Both the position numbers and the translations under genes were made by a program. Shown piece by piece: positions 24,060-34,660 of a stretch of DNA of 64,000 nucleotides (position 1 is the stretch's first letter; the number at the start of each line of letters is the position of its first letter). Location of the stretch: contig JAJEKV010000013.1 in assembly GCA_021234155.1 (NCBI GenBank), positions 5,272,775 through 5,336,774 on the forward strand, given 5' to 3'. The stretch comes from Isoetes taiwanensis (lineage: Eukaryota; Streptophyta; Lycopodiopsida; Isoetales; Isoetaceae). A model generated the notes under the pieces. It did not search any database. It was not told where the DNA came from and saw only the letters and a program-made list of their open reading frames with translations.

Positions 24060-24215
24060 GTCTTTGTCTCTTGTCTATACAGAAATCTGGCGATCGCCCA
24101 ATATGCAGTCCATTAAGAACTGCAATCCTTCCTGCCTTGTCTCTTGTCTGTATAGAAATCCGGCGACCGCCAATATGCAAGCCATTAAGAACTGTAATGG
24201 ATGTATGCAACTGGA
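24060..24215. repeat. tandem duplication, about 80 bp
   Basis: The unit CTTGTCTCTTGTCTATACAG through GCGATCGCCCAATATGCAG and CCATTAAGAACTG occurs twice in tandem with a few substitutions. Part of the unit (AATCCGGTGGGCGCCCAATT) recurs at about 24258. Confidence 0.7.
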
Positions 24216-24334
24216 ACTACGTTTCCCATGCTCTTTGAGGCAATTCCTAGTGCACAAATCCGGTGGGCGCCCAATTTCGGTATACAGTTTGAGTGGAGAA
24301 GGGCCATTAGCTTCATATCGGACTACACAGAAGG

Positions 24335-24573
24335 GTCAGAAAAACATCTTCGAGTTAACCGCTTTGCATCAAAGACAGTATTAGTTGGGTTCATTGACAG
24401 CCTGACTCTCGACTGCATCTCCGATGAAACGATGTATCTATGAAAGCCACAAATGAAAGAGTGCTTCTGCTGCTTTGTTCATTGGGGATGATTTCAACCC
24501 GGTCATGGTGCCAAACTCCAACACATGAATAACTCGTCCCTCGATCAATTCCTTGGTTAGGGCCTTCTGCCAT
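24335..24573 (-). pseudogene. HSC70 chaperone N-terminal fragment
   Basis: The minus strand reads [20 protein letters not shown] then [17 protein letters not shown], and after a frame change QAVNEP and NTVFDAKRLTRR. This is the ATPase-domain start of cytosolic Hsp70 (GIDLGTTYSCVGVW ... NDQGNRTTPSYVAF ... NTVFDAKRL). The phosphate-binding GIDLGTT is altered to GIDRGTS, and there are frame breaks and a stop. About 80 codons survive. A dead partial copy. Confidence 0.85.
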
Positions 24574-25705
24574 ATCTTCTGTCTTCTGCCAGATTATCTT
24601 CTATCTTCTGCCATATCAGAGAATGAGAGGAAGAGATTCAAGAGATCCTTAATCGTGGAAGTTTTTAAGAAAACTCACTAAAAAATACTCCACATACTAA
24701 ATAAAAAAAACTCACTTGCACGAGCTTCATCTTTTGAACAGCAGTACCTGAGCATGGCCCTAACGCAGTACTTGAGCTGCCTCTGCTCCGAAACACTTTG
24801 TTGCAGATCAGAATGCCCAGAAGGCTTTGCCCCTTCAATCCAGCCCTGCACATCTCGTCCCTATTCATTGCCTGAAACTGCCATAAGCTCATTGCTGAAA
24901 CTGCCGCCATGAAACTGCCTGCGCGCATCCCCTACCATAGCTCATCTCCTACAAGAGTCCCCTACCATAGCTCGAAGCTGTGAGCTTCCTGTTAGGGTTA
25001 GGTTAGGTTTAGATATGAGATGGTTTTTGTTTGCTTATATTGATTCGTTTAGTTATTCAATGCATTTTTTCTTAGTTAATTGAACTCATTTTGCATATTG
25101 CCCCTTTAGGCAACAGTTACACAACATTAAATCTAACATTCTTGAATGTCATCGGACGTGAAGCTAGTCTTAAATACGGCGGTCTCCCAATTTCACACTT
25201 GTATGTCCCTCTTGATAACCTATTACAATACTAACATTTACATGGGTATGTGCAGGAAAACAACATTAATTCCAGAAGAGCCCAGTAAAGTCTCCCAACT
25301 GATGAGGAATTGTAGTCACCGAACATGCGGATGAATATTTTGAAACTTTAGCATTGTTAAAACATTAGCGTTACTTGTAATTGCTATATGCAAACTTTGG
25401 AAATTGTTTGATGCCTTAATGAAATTATGTAAAATTTTAATATCCCAAAGGTGTTCTTCTTCATCTTATTGTGCACAATACGTTATATTTTCAAGATGTC
25501 GTGGTCATTTGGGATCCATATGGAATTCCTTTCGACTTTCTTCATCATCACTTGTCCATGTTGGACATGCTGGTCCTTGCTCATATGACAAACAGTAGCG
25601 TTCAAAGGCTCTGGGTCCGCCTACTTTTGCCGCCTCAGAACGAAATCATGCTAACATATTCCATTGTTTTGGTCCTAAGAACCCTATATTCTTAACAGTA
25701 GCTAC
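24574..25705. other. no gene seen
   Basis: Nothing recognised apart from short chance open frames on both strands. A repeated TCTTCTGCCATATC motif occurs around 24570-24620. Confidence 0.4.
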
Positions 25706-25709
25706 CATT

Positions 25710-27240
25710 TTAGATATATATGGACTTGCGAAAAGTCAATATATATTGAAATTGTGCATATATTTCAGAAGTAGAAGCACACTTTTTACCCCCATTGGTA
25801 ATGAAATAATCTTCCATATTGTTGCAGCTCATAGCATTAGATACTGGAGTAACTGACTGCAAAGGAGGACACAACCCTAAATTAATGTCAGAATTAATCC
25901 TCAGGGGCAATTTTGGGATCATATTCCTGGCTTTTCCAGCCACAGGCCTAAGAGCACTATTGATGCACTTGATAAGGGATACCATTTTGGCCAGAGAAGA
26001 TATACCAGGATAAATAGATTCCAGATTGTTCAAAAGGAACCATATTCCATGATCGAACTAGATTATACCACTGCTACATTTTTCTTCTTTTTTCTTTAAT
26101 ACTTTAAGTTTTATCTCACATTTACAAGTGGAATAAAGGCAATGTGTTCTCCACAACCTTTTTAAATAGAAGTCATCTCTAGTTAAGTTTGGGTAAGCCA
26201 TATGCCCTTTTTGGCAGGTTTGAATGCCATTATTTTTTATGCAAGGCTGCTCAAGAAATTCCATGTCAAGAGGGATATCTTTATCAATCTTGTTGAAATA
26301 CTTTTCCATTTTGTGTGCAGAAACATTGGCAGCTTTAATCTCCTCCTTAATAATGTCAGCACGGGCTATCCATGTATCCAAATTTATTAGGACCAAGGCA
26401 CTGAAATTTTGGCTTCTTCAAATCTCATGAGCATAGACTGCATTATCGCATTCCATAGTCTGATCTGGTATAACTGGGAGACAAGAAGAATTTGCAAGAT
26501 TTAAATTCGGGACATCGTCTTCTAGATTAGCTGCAAGATCAGTGCCAATCCCCATAATGCCTTCATCACTTTGCATATCGAACTGAAATACGTCTGCAAT
26601 AGTCAAGTCCTTATCAGAAGATAAGCACTCCCCAAATTCTTGTTGTTTTACTTCTTTAACATCAGTATCCCCATCTTGGAATGAGGAAACGATGTCATTT
26701 GCATATTCAAGTGCAGTAAGACCTTCCATAAATACCTTGGCCATGTTATTCTCAAGTACCATCCTCTTGATAGAACTGACCTCCGAATTTAAATTATTAA
26801 TCAATTCCATACACTTTGAATATTCGAAGTTGCACTTTCTCATTTGAAAATGAAGTCGGAACCAACTGTTGAAGCCTAAGAATGTAACTAAGGATTTATT
26901 CTTCTCCATTGAGCTAACCTCTTTGAACAAGATAAATGAGGATAGAATTGACCTCTGAATTTAAATTATTAATAAATTCCGTTACACTTTGAATATTTGA
27001 GGTTGCACTTTCTCATTTGAAAATAAAGTCGGAACCAACCGTTGAAGCCTAAGAATGTAACTAAGGATTTATTCTTCTCCATCGAGTTAACCTCCTTCAT
27101 TCTTATTCATGCCAAAATGGTCTGGACTGCAACATTGGGACAACTTATGTCCTGCTCATTGTACTTGAGTTTCACTAACTCATTTATCCATTGGCCATCT
27201 GATTCCATATCCAATGCTGGCTTTTTAGACAGTGTCGATA
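25710..27240 (-). pseudogene. N-terminal protein exon of RT element, copy B
   Basis: The minus strand carries the same protein as 1400-2936. From about 27220 down it reads DGQWINELVKLKYNEQDISC, PNVAVQTILA, NKSLVTFLGFNSWF, then CSELINNL-like residues, an acidic middle with DLAANLEDDVPNL, MEKYFNKIDKDIP, NGIQTCQKGHMAY, LKRLWRTHC, and lastly NNMEDYFITNGGKK. Stops and frame breaks occur at about 27130, 26410 and 26050. It points away from the matching RT exon at 28.7 kb, so the copy has been inverted or consists of two separate fragments. Similarity to copy A is moderate at protein level, with motifs held in order. Confidence 0.7.
26771..27100. repeat. tandem duplication, about 170 bp
   Basis: The segment GATAGAACTGACCTCCGAAT to TTCTCCATTGAGCTAACC (26771-26930) is repeated directly at 26941-27095 with few differences. 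It lies within the coding part of copy B's N-terminal exon, so part of that protein-coding region is doubled. Confidence 0.85.
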
Positions 27241-28680
27241 GATGAGCCAATAGCATTCTGTTCCTGCGATACCTTGGGCGATATTATAAGCTTTTGCGAT
27301 TGCAGTGCCTTTTATACATACAATAGGATACCCAACTTCCTTTATAGATTTCCTTTATGGAGATCTACAATGCATTTGTTGTATGCGCAGCTCTGTAACC
27401 ATTTCTATATTGAATTGCAACAGCTTAACAATACGTTATAGAACACTTGTGTACTCTCACTATATAAAGCACCTGTTGTCTTTTTGTGAGCATTCTATAT
27501 TCTACAATGCAAACCTCATTAGTGCATAAGCTTGCTTACTCTTCAATTCTTTCGATTCTTTTATTTAATGGTCATGTTTTGATATGATATTCCTTGATAT
27601 ATCTCAATAGAAAACAAAATCAATGTTTCAATGTGCTTAGTCGAATTTGATAGGTAAAGAGAATTCCACTTGGCATGGTCTTCCGGAGATCCCCACGATG
27701 GGGAGTCACATTGCATAAATCTTCTTGTTCCTGTTTCTCCTTGGGATTTGGGTGCTGGATTTTGGCATGATCTATTCTCAGTATATTAGTGGACTCATTG
27801 TAAGAACATGAAGGTCTCCAAGACGAGCCATCCATAAAGGTCTTACAATGAAATTTCTCTTGCAACTGAACGATTCATTTATAGAAAACAGAAATAGGTA
27901 TGTAATTTCATATCTTTCATATCTTTTATATCTTTCAAAAAATATGTCCACATCTCTGATGATGATGATGAGAGGTTGATGGGGCACATTGGGCCTGTAG
28001 TCTTTGAGTTTAGAATGGCCCGTCATGTACCACAAAGCATCAAGCCATCATCACGAGGAACATTGGTCCATGGAAGGATAAACCTATACCGAAATTCAAT
28101 CGATTCAAAGACCTGAAGAAGGGTATGTTTATAGTGGCATATCCAATTATGTCAATTGAGAAGAGATGGAGGCTAACGAATGCTAGTGACTGCATTGAGA
28201 TAGAGATTATCGATTATGCTTGGGCTTCTTCCAATAAGAAGTAGCTACCCAATACTGTTAAGATTCATGTGCTTGTTGCTGAAGCATATACTGCACTCGC
28301 TGGGGATGTATGTTAGTATAGGAAGTCAAGGGAACAAAAAAAGTCCACAAATTCAGGTATTGTCCAAATTTAATGAAATTGTGCTTATATCCCCTGTGAT
28401 ATGGCTGAGAACCAGATTGAAAGTACTGATGTCTAATAGGATGAGACCATTTAATCCCCTATTTTCTCATTACTATGGGCACTAAGCACCAGCTTGGGTT
28501 TTTGGTATATGTTTTATCAAGCTGGCTACGCATAAATAAAACTTTTATCTTTTGACATTGCCATTTGGCCTGTTTTATGATATATCTTGCATTAAGTGTT
28601 ATGCCAACCTAAGTGAATTTGATGTTTTTATTTTTAGATTATTTCTTTAACTTGGGATATACATCTATATGTTTAAGAAA
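27241..28680. other. no clear gene
   Basis: Spacer between the two oppositely oriented parts of copy B. Open frames on the minus strand (27620-28035) and plus strand (about 28110-28490) match no family that I can name. Confidence 0.35.
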
Positions 28681-28684
28681 ACAA

Positions 28685-29790
28685 GATCAGAAGCATTCAC
28701 AAAGATATCAACTTGAAGAAACATTTGACTATACAAAAGGACTCAAAAGAGTGGTGCGTTGTTCATCTCACATTCTTTTCTAAACCATTGGATAAATTCA
28801 AAACCAAAAGAATTTTTCATACGATTTTGTTTGAGGTAGAAAAGAGATACTGATTTGGTGAATAAGACCGCCTTTGCCTGGAGATACATAGACCAAATCA
28901 GACATAACGTTTGTAAGCCTTTCAAGGTTTTTGCTGAAGGAACTGAAAATCACTGTCCATGTGATAACCCTAACTTCCGAGTTTATTGATCCCTTTATAA
29001 ATCATGTCAGAACAACTGACTTAAGTATTTTTCACAGTACTAAGCTCAGAAATGTTTTTTATTGTGGATTGAACCACATTCCAGGCGACATCTTGTGCAT
29101 CCAAGACTTTATGGATGATTTTAGTAAGGCTTCCCAATAGTTCATTGCAGTGCATAAATTCCAACTTCTCGACCTGTCAGATATTAACTTACACAATATA
29201 TGCAACTTGCTAATGCAGTTAGCTTATATGGAAATTGTAGAACTTAAACAAAAATTAAAACCCAAGAGATTTTTTTGGGGAGATTCTAAGGTCAGAAGGA
29301 ACCTCGAATGGTTAAATCATAATTTATTTGTATTAGAGTTGGACAAAGCTAGCAACAATGCTGCATTTATATGTCCATTCCACATTGCTGGAGCATCTCT
29401 AAAACGATTAAATGGTGATGACTTTGAAGTGTGCATGGACAATCCAGATACCATATAATCCATCTGGACCCGGCATGTGGCGAAGATATAGCAGCTTTTT
29501 TAGGGGACCAACTACTCAAATCATTGAAAATGTTCTACATAATGGCCATTTATAAGGCACATAAGTTGGAGTACAGGTGGATAACTAATGCTAATTCCAC
29601 AATATTTTCTGAGATATCTAAACTGATCACAGTAGTACTCAACTTCAGCTTAGAGTATATGCTCTATATAATTGGTCTAGTTATGGACCATACATGGTCC
29701 ATGCTTGACTATATTCGTATCTTCCAAATAATATGTTATTTCAACATGAAAATAGAGAGTTATATTGCAAAGGAAGGCCCGCATTCATGA
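28685..29790 (+). pseudogene. RT exon of element copy B, 5' part
   Basis: The plus strand matches the RT exon of copy A: TAFAWRYIDQIRHNV, CKPFKVFAEG, then FIDPFINHVRTTDLSIFHS, TKLRNVFYCGLNHIP, FFWGDSKVRRNLEWLNHNLF and ELDKASNNAAFICPFHI. It then has KAHKLEYRWITNANST, a fingers/palm stretch that copy A lacks. Several stops and frame changes (for example at 29138-29140 and 29456-29458). The catalytic GIPMG and YIDD boxes are not present before the LINE insertion at 30.0 kb. Confidence 0.7.
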
Positions 29791-29995
29791 AAAATATAGT
29801 GTACATGAAAATGACCTACATGTAACATTATCCCACTAAAACTCCAATGCTTTGTAGTAGCAATGGATATACCAACTTTATATTAGTAAGACATAACTAT
29901 GTTTCTCCGTATTTTTTTGCAAAAAGCCCACACAACCTACGTAGTGGACCTATATGTATGTCCCTCATCATATTTTGAACTACTTGGAAGGCTTA

Positions 29996-30033
29996 TTTGG
30001 AGAAATGTAGTGCGTTTTCTACATTTCTCCAAA
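29996..30033. repeat. 15-bp inverted repeat at LINE 5' junction
   Basis: TTTGGAGAAATGTAG and its exact complement CTACATTTCTCCAAA are separated by 8 bases, and lie immediately before the point where the LINE sequence starts (GAGCACTCTATGCAATGCA). Confidence 0.85.
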
Positions 30034-30035
30034 TG

Positions 30036-31104
30036 TAGAGCACTCTATGCAATGCAAATCAATTGTTTTCGCGCAGAAATTCATGATTGGCCACGGAAAG
30101 CCCACTTGTTTCGGGCTTTGGTAGAGCCTGTTTTACTGTATGGTTCTGAAGCGTGGGGGCCTGCCATTAGTGCTAGTGCTTGGGAGAGCTTGGAGCGGGT
30201 GCATAAGTCCTTTCTCACTTACAGCCTCGGAGTTAAAACAACGGTGCCCTATGCTATTCTTTTACAAGAGACAGGTTTTTGGCCTCTTCAACATTTTGCC
30301 ATGAAGCGCCATCTCCACTATATCTGCAAGGTGCACCACATGGATGATGTTAGGTATCCTGTTCTTGCACTTGCCATGGCTGAATCTCCTCAGCGTTTGA
30401 AACGATGTTGGAAAGAGCATTGCATTACATGGTTTGCCCGTTGGGCTGTGCAACCAGAGCACTGCCTGATGCTTGCTAGTTCTGATCCTGAGCTTTTGGA
30501 ACAATATCTTAATGATCATTTTTCTCAAAAGATATGGGACGCAGTTACTTTGGCCCAAGTGAAAACTGGTCATTATCATGCACACATAAATCCCACCTTG
30601 GCACCAGGGCCCCAAGCTTATTTGCTTGCTTCATTATCCAGGAACAAGCTTGTAGCTATTGCATCAATTCGCACGGGGTCCCACAGGCTACGAATTAGCG
30701 GCCGCAATTGCCGCGAGAAGCGAGACTATGTGCCTGTTGCCAGTTACAGGTTATTGAAGATGAAAGCCATACTCTTCTGAGTTGCCCTGCTTTTGAGATA
30801 GTCCGGAATCATTTTTTGACCTTAGCATTCCATTCCACGCTTCCACAACTTCTCAGAGCACCATCTGTGCATGACTTGGCATTATACATACTTGAGGTTC
30901 TAGATAAACGTCTGCAATTACTGAGCCCTCAGTAGTCATTATCTCCGCTTGTCTAGTATTCATTACTGCAAAGGTTTTTCCCTTGAAAACCTTTCGAGGC
31001 AGGGGTTTTTTAATCCTAGTAGTAATGATTGTACTAGCCCATTGTATGGTCCCATGACCTATTGGTCTCTGTGGACGTTAAAAAATCTATTCTATTCTAT
31101 TCTA
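30036..31104 (+). mobile_element. LINE copy 1, 5'-truncated
   Basis: Nearly the same sequence as 53528-54608. It encodes the C-terminal part of a LINE polymerase (see next entry) and ends with a 3' tail (CCCATGACCTATTGGTCTC, GGACGTTAAAAAA) followed by (TCTAT)n repeats instead of poly(A). It sits inside RT element copy B, so it is younger than that element. Confidence 0.85.
30037..30935 (+). pseudogene. LINE polymerase C-terminal region, copy 1
   Basis: The frame reads MQINCFRAEIHDWPRKAHLF, then EPVLLYGSEAWGP, then YSLGVKTTVPYAILLQETGF, the thumb and connection region typical of plant LINE polymerases. At about 30693 a deletion of roughly 16 bases, judged against copy 2, shifts the frame, so the CCHC zinc finger (CACCQLQVIEDESHTLLSCP in copy 2) is now in another frame (30708-30935). 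No RT palm motifs are included in this truncated copy. Confidence 0.85.
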
Positions 31105-31985
31105 CAAAGTTGAGAGAGATGCATCATAGGTCATATGGTCCAATTATTGATTCTCATACTTAAACTTCAAGATCTTCACTTTCATTCATCAATAAACATC
31201 ACTAGCAATGTAAATGCTCAGTCTTCAGCCTATAGTTTTGCAATTAACTCAAATTTTCAACCTCTAATGTGTTAATCCTATGGTTGTACATCATCTTCAA
31301 ATCTAGTTAATTGCATGGTTAAACCTAATTACACTATATGCAAGTTGATAGAGTAATTTTATATGTAGATATAAGTAGAATGCATCATTCATTATCCTCG
31401 TGATACTTATAGATGGTGATTCTGAAGAATTTTAACATATACATTTAGTTCTATATAACAAATTCTCTATTAAATTTGGGAGTTGAAATAACTTATAAAC
31501 ACTCCAAAAAAACATGAGATTGTACTTGATATAATTAACAATTTGTGGCCACAATAATTAAACCAAAACTTGTAATAATAATAAGAGAGAAATAATTCAT
31601 AAACTGCAAGCAGTATTTTTTAACAAAATGGGGTTTGACGGCTTCCACGGATGTTAAATGATAGCAATCAACGCTGAAAACATACAAATCAATGTGTCCT
31701 ATCATAAATAGGCAAGTACTTCTAATTTTAACAAGGTTTAGGTCTGCTTATGCTAGAAAAACCCAAGAACGCAGGACTATTATTGCAAACACTGCCAAAT
31801 TCTCTAACATTTGGACAATCACCACAACATATAGGTGAATTCATTGGTTGTGAGATTTTGGAAGATCATTAAGAATCAAGTAAAGATTGATATGGCAGTG
31901 ATATATTGCGAAGTTGAAACTTCTATTCTTGGATATGATGGTTTAAATGGCAGTGGATCAACTGGATCAATTCTACTTCATGGAT
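31105..31985. other. AT-rich spacer, no gene
   Basis: Non-coding sequence between the LINE and the last part of RT copy B. It may be decayed RT-element sequence, since copy B resumes at about 31990. Confidence 0.4.
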
Positions 31986-31987
31986 CA

Positions 31988-32375
31988 ATAATAGTCCCCG
32001 GGACCACTCTAGTGTTAACATATCCATACAGGTTGTGGACCATAATAGAGGCATCTCCACTATTACCAGATATGACAAAAGGATAAAAGGTATCTAAATA
32101 CATTAAGGCAGATAATTGCAGACCATATGCACAAGCATTGAAAGTGATCATGTCCCAAGTTTTGCCTTACATTTATACGCATTCTGATGCCCGTGAAGCT
32201 GCCATGGATATTGTGGGCTTAATAGATACATTTTGTTACAATGGATTTGCAAAGAAAGACATCATCCAAGAAATTATGCTCATTCTTAACAATGAAGTAT
32301 TTCTAGGCCTTTTGTACAACTTTAAGGCTTTGGTATGGTTTGCAGTATTGGATATTGTGTTTCAGATCTTTTAGA
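31988..32375 (+). pseudogene. RT C-terminal part of element copy B
   Basis: The reading NISIQVVDHN, TITRYDKRIK, ADNCRPYAQALKVIMSQVLP, YIYTHSD and FCYNGFAKKDIIQE aligns block by block with copy A (NITIQVLDPN, YNRYDKRNK, CRPYGQACKVVISQVFPYIY, FCNNGFLKRDV). There is one frame change near 32090. The segment with GIPMG and YIDD has been lost between 29.8 and 31.98 kb. Confidence 0.75.
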
Positions 32376-32399
32376 TTAAGGCTTCCGCTTTGATTTAAC

Positions 32400-33690
32400 T
32401 TTTGTATATAGCTGCTTTGATTTCATTTAGAGAGCTTCACCATGACAGAAAGGGCCAGTAATAAGGAGAGATTTGGTGTAAGGATGGCCAGGGAAAAGAA
32501 AAAGCCTCCTACTCAGGAATCATTGTTTGCACAGGAGGTCCCTCGTCCCACAAGTGCTCGGTCTAGCATACAGCTCCATGGTCAAGGGCAAGCTAATTCC
32601 AGTGTAATAATGGATTTGCCATCTTCTCTTTTTGGTCCCCAGCGGCCTCTTCATATTGGCACAAGCAGGCCAGGTACATTTACCTTCCAAGATCGGGAGG
32701 ATCTCCAAAGTGCTCTAGACCTGCAAGTTCAGTGTTTGCCGCCTACACTTCGTGACCAGGTACGACTCATTCATTCTGAGGGAGCAATGACGGCCACATC
32801 TATGATCGTGTCTATTGAGAGATGGACACACTTATTACAGTTAATACATGCCTTCGTTCCAGACCCTAAAGCCCAGTATGTGGGCACAAGTGATGCCTCA
32901 GTACAGACACTAGATACAGAATTACAACCACAGAAGAAACATTGTGTTGAAGCGGAAGTGCAGACATTGGAAAGGAAGGGAACATGTTGAGGTGGGCGTA
33001 CAGACATCTCCACAATCCCAAAGGGACCAGGAGTCACAGTGCCGAGCTAGCAGACAGGAGCAGGCTGCCTCAGTATCTTCTGTTACTAGGAGCCTGAACC
33101 TGCGTATTATAGGAATTGCAGAGGCAGAAGATGATGCCCTTTCTGATATGGATGCTGCTTTGCATTTTTTCACTGATGTCATGTATGTGAAGGCTGATGG
33201 AGTTGTCTCCGCTACTAGGGTGGGAGCGGCAAGACCTGATCGTCCTCGCCATCTTTTGGTTCGGTTTCAAGACACTCTTAGCCGCTTACATGTTCTTCAG
33301 CATGGAAACCATCTCAGAGGGACTAGTTTCTCAGTACAGGAGGACCTCTCCCCTCTTCAATTGTGTAACTGTAAGGAGGAGCTCTGCAAGGTGAGGGCAG
33401 CCCGCCTGCAAAAGAAATGGGCAGTGTACAGGGGAGGCGCAACAATTATTCTAGATCAATGGCCTTCCAATCCTTGGACTGGCTATATCTAGATAATTTT
33501 AGAAGCATAAATTTACCACTAGCTCAGCATTAGTTTATCTTATTCTTGTCAGCCTTTTAATATTTGGTTATTGTGTTTGGTGATGGGGCCTAGTCCCCAG
33601 GTTTTAGATGGGCTGTTGCCCTTGCATGTGCCGTCCCATAACCCGTTGGGTTCCCGTGGATGTAAAAATTCATCTTATCTTTATGAGACC
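32400..33690 (+). mobile_element. ORF1-only LINE derivative (HAL1-like)
   Basis: A single LINE-ORF1-like protein is followed within 70-200 bases by a LINE 3' tail (GCCGTCCCATAACCCGTTGG, CCCGTGGATGTAAAAATTC). No endonuclease or RT lies between. The 3' tail is related to that of LINE copies 1 and 2. In mammals, elements with only ORF1 and a 3' end are called HAL1; this looks like a plant counterpart, by inference. Confidence 0.6.
32442..33492 (+). pseudogene. LINE ORF1 protein, frameshifted
   Basis: ORF1 proteins of L1-type LINEs bind the element RNA. The first part (32442-32990) is polar, with three VQT repeats (SVQTLD, EVQTLE, GVQTSP). Near 32985 a frameshift moves to a second part, where SLNLRIIGIAEAEDD, SATRVGAARPDRPRHLLVRF, HLRGTSFSVQEDLSP and AVYRGGATIIL match the RRM and C-terminal domain layout of L1 ORF1 proteins (xLRIIGxPE, RxG...RPRxLLVRF, KG..Y.G). 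The stop at 33490-33492 is close to the 3' tail. Combined length would be about 340 residues. Confidence 0.65.
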
Positions 33691-34249
33691 TTAATGGCAT
33701 ATAACAAAAAGAACAAGAGTCTTTGTTTGGATACCCATGGTTTAGTTGGCTACCATGTGGGAGTGTGAACTCTATTTGAATTTTAGGGCTTCCAGAGGAA
33801 TATTAGGATTGAAGGAACATCTATGTTGTATTGCAAGTTGATTTATGTATGTTGGGATAAAATACAGGTTTACTTTAACATTATTACATTTGGAGATATG
33901 GAAGAATTTTTTGGGGTCCTTGTTAATGTTAGATGGGCCAATTGGTGCATTGGGCATGTTTTAGATTCTCCAGATACATTCGTCTGCTTAATCATTTTGC
34001 GAAATTACAAACGGTACTAATAGAATTGACATTACCTAAAATGCTTTCTGATTAAGTTTGCAATCTTGAAAATGGACGAAAAGGGAGATGGAGGACACTA
34101 GCTGGCCATGTACAATTATTAGATCGGACCTCTAGGTAAGCATAGAATCATGATGCTTTAAGTCAGACGGTATCAAAGCCTGTAGTGATGAATGAAAAAT
34201 TACATGTAGAAAGTCAATATAAGAAATACAGGGATCTGTTTTCGCCGCC
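33691..34249. other. no gene seen
   Basis: AT-rich spacer without recognisable content. Confidence 0.4.
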
Positions 34250-34660
34250 TTGCCATTTCTTTTTCTCTCTAGGCTTGGGCTGGGCATGGGTAGGATGAAA
34301 GGGAATATAAACATGTCTATTGGGAAAAGATTGGAAGAAGAGCACGCAAAGGCTACCAAGAAGACCAAGGTATTTTCCTTCCACAGGAAAGTGGGAGCCC
34401 CAAAGGGTAGGAACGATGCTAGTGAGGGAAATAAGGAGGGAGCCACTGCGGGGAATAAGGAGAGTGCATCTATTATGAAATCAGTAGAAATTGTGGAGCT
34501 AAGTGGGGATCCGGTTAGTATTGCACAGAAAGGGGCAAATAAAGCAAGACTTATGAATGAACCTGTGAAAGATGGAACTAGCAAATATATTCAACAGATT
34601 GAAAGCAATTCTAGGACTACTCAAAATTTGAAAAAGCCAGCTCAACCTAATCAGGTCTGA
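34250..34660 (+). CDS. hypothetical basic protein, 136 residues
   Basis: An open frame with Lys/Glu/Gly/Asn-rich, low-complexity protein: IGKRLEEEHAKATKKTKVFS, GRNDASEGNKEGATAGNKES and SVEIVELSGDP. No family is recognised. It might be a leftover ORF1 of a retroelement or an exon of RT element B, whose end lies 1.9 kb upstream. It may also be chance. Confidence 0.25.
   Translation: MPFLFLSRLGLGMGRMKGNINMSIGKRLEEEHAKATKKTKVFSFHRKVGAPKGRNDASEGNKEGATAGNKESASIMKSVEIVELSGDPVSIAQKGANKARLMNEPVKDGTSKYIQQIESNSRTTQNLKKPAQPNQV

Noticed and set aside
27620-28035. Possible Ty1/copia gag-pol piece (TGHSKLKDY)
   Set aside because: Too short, no integrase or RT motif nearby, resemblance to the TGxxxxF protease region is weak.
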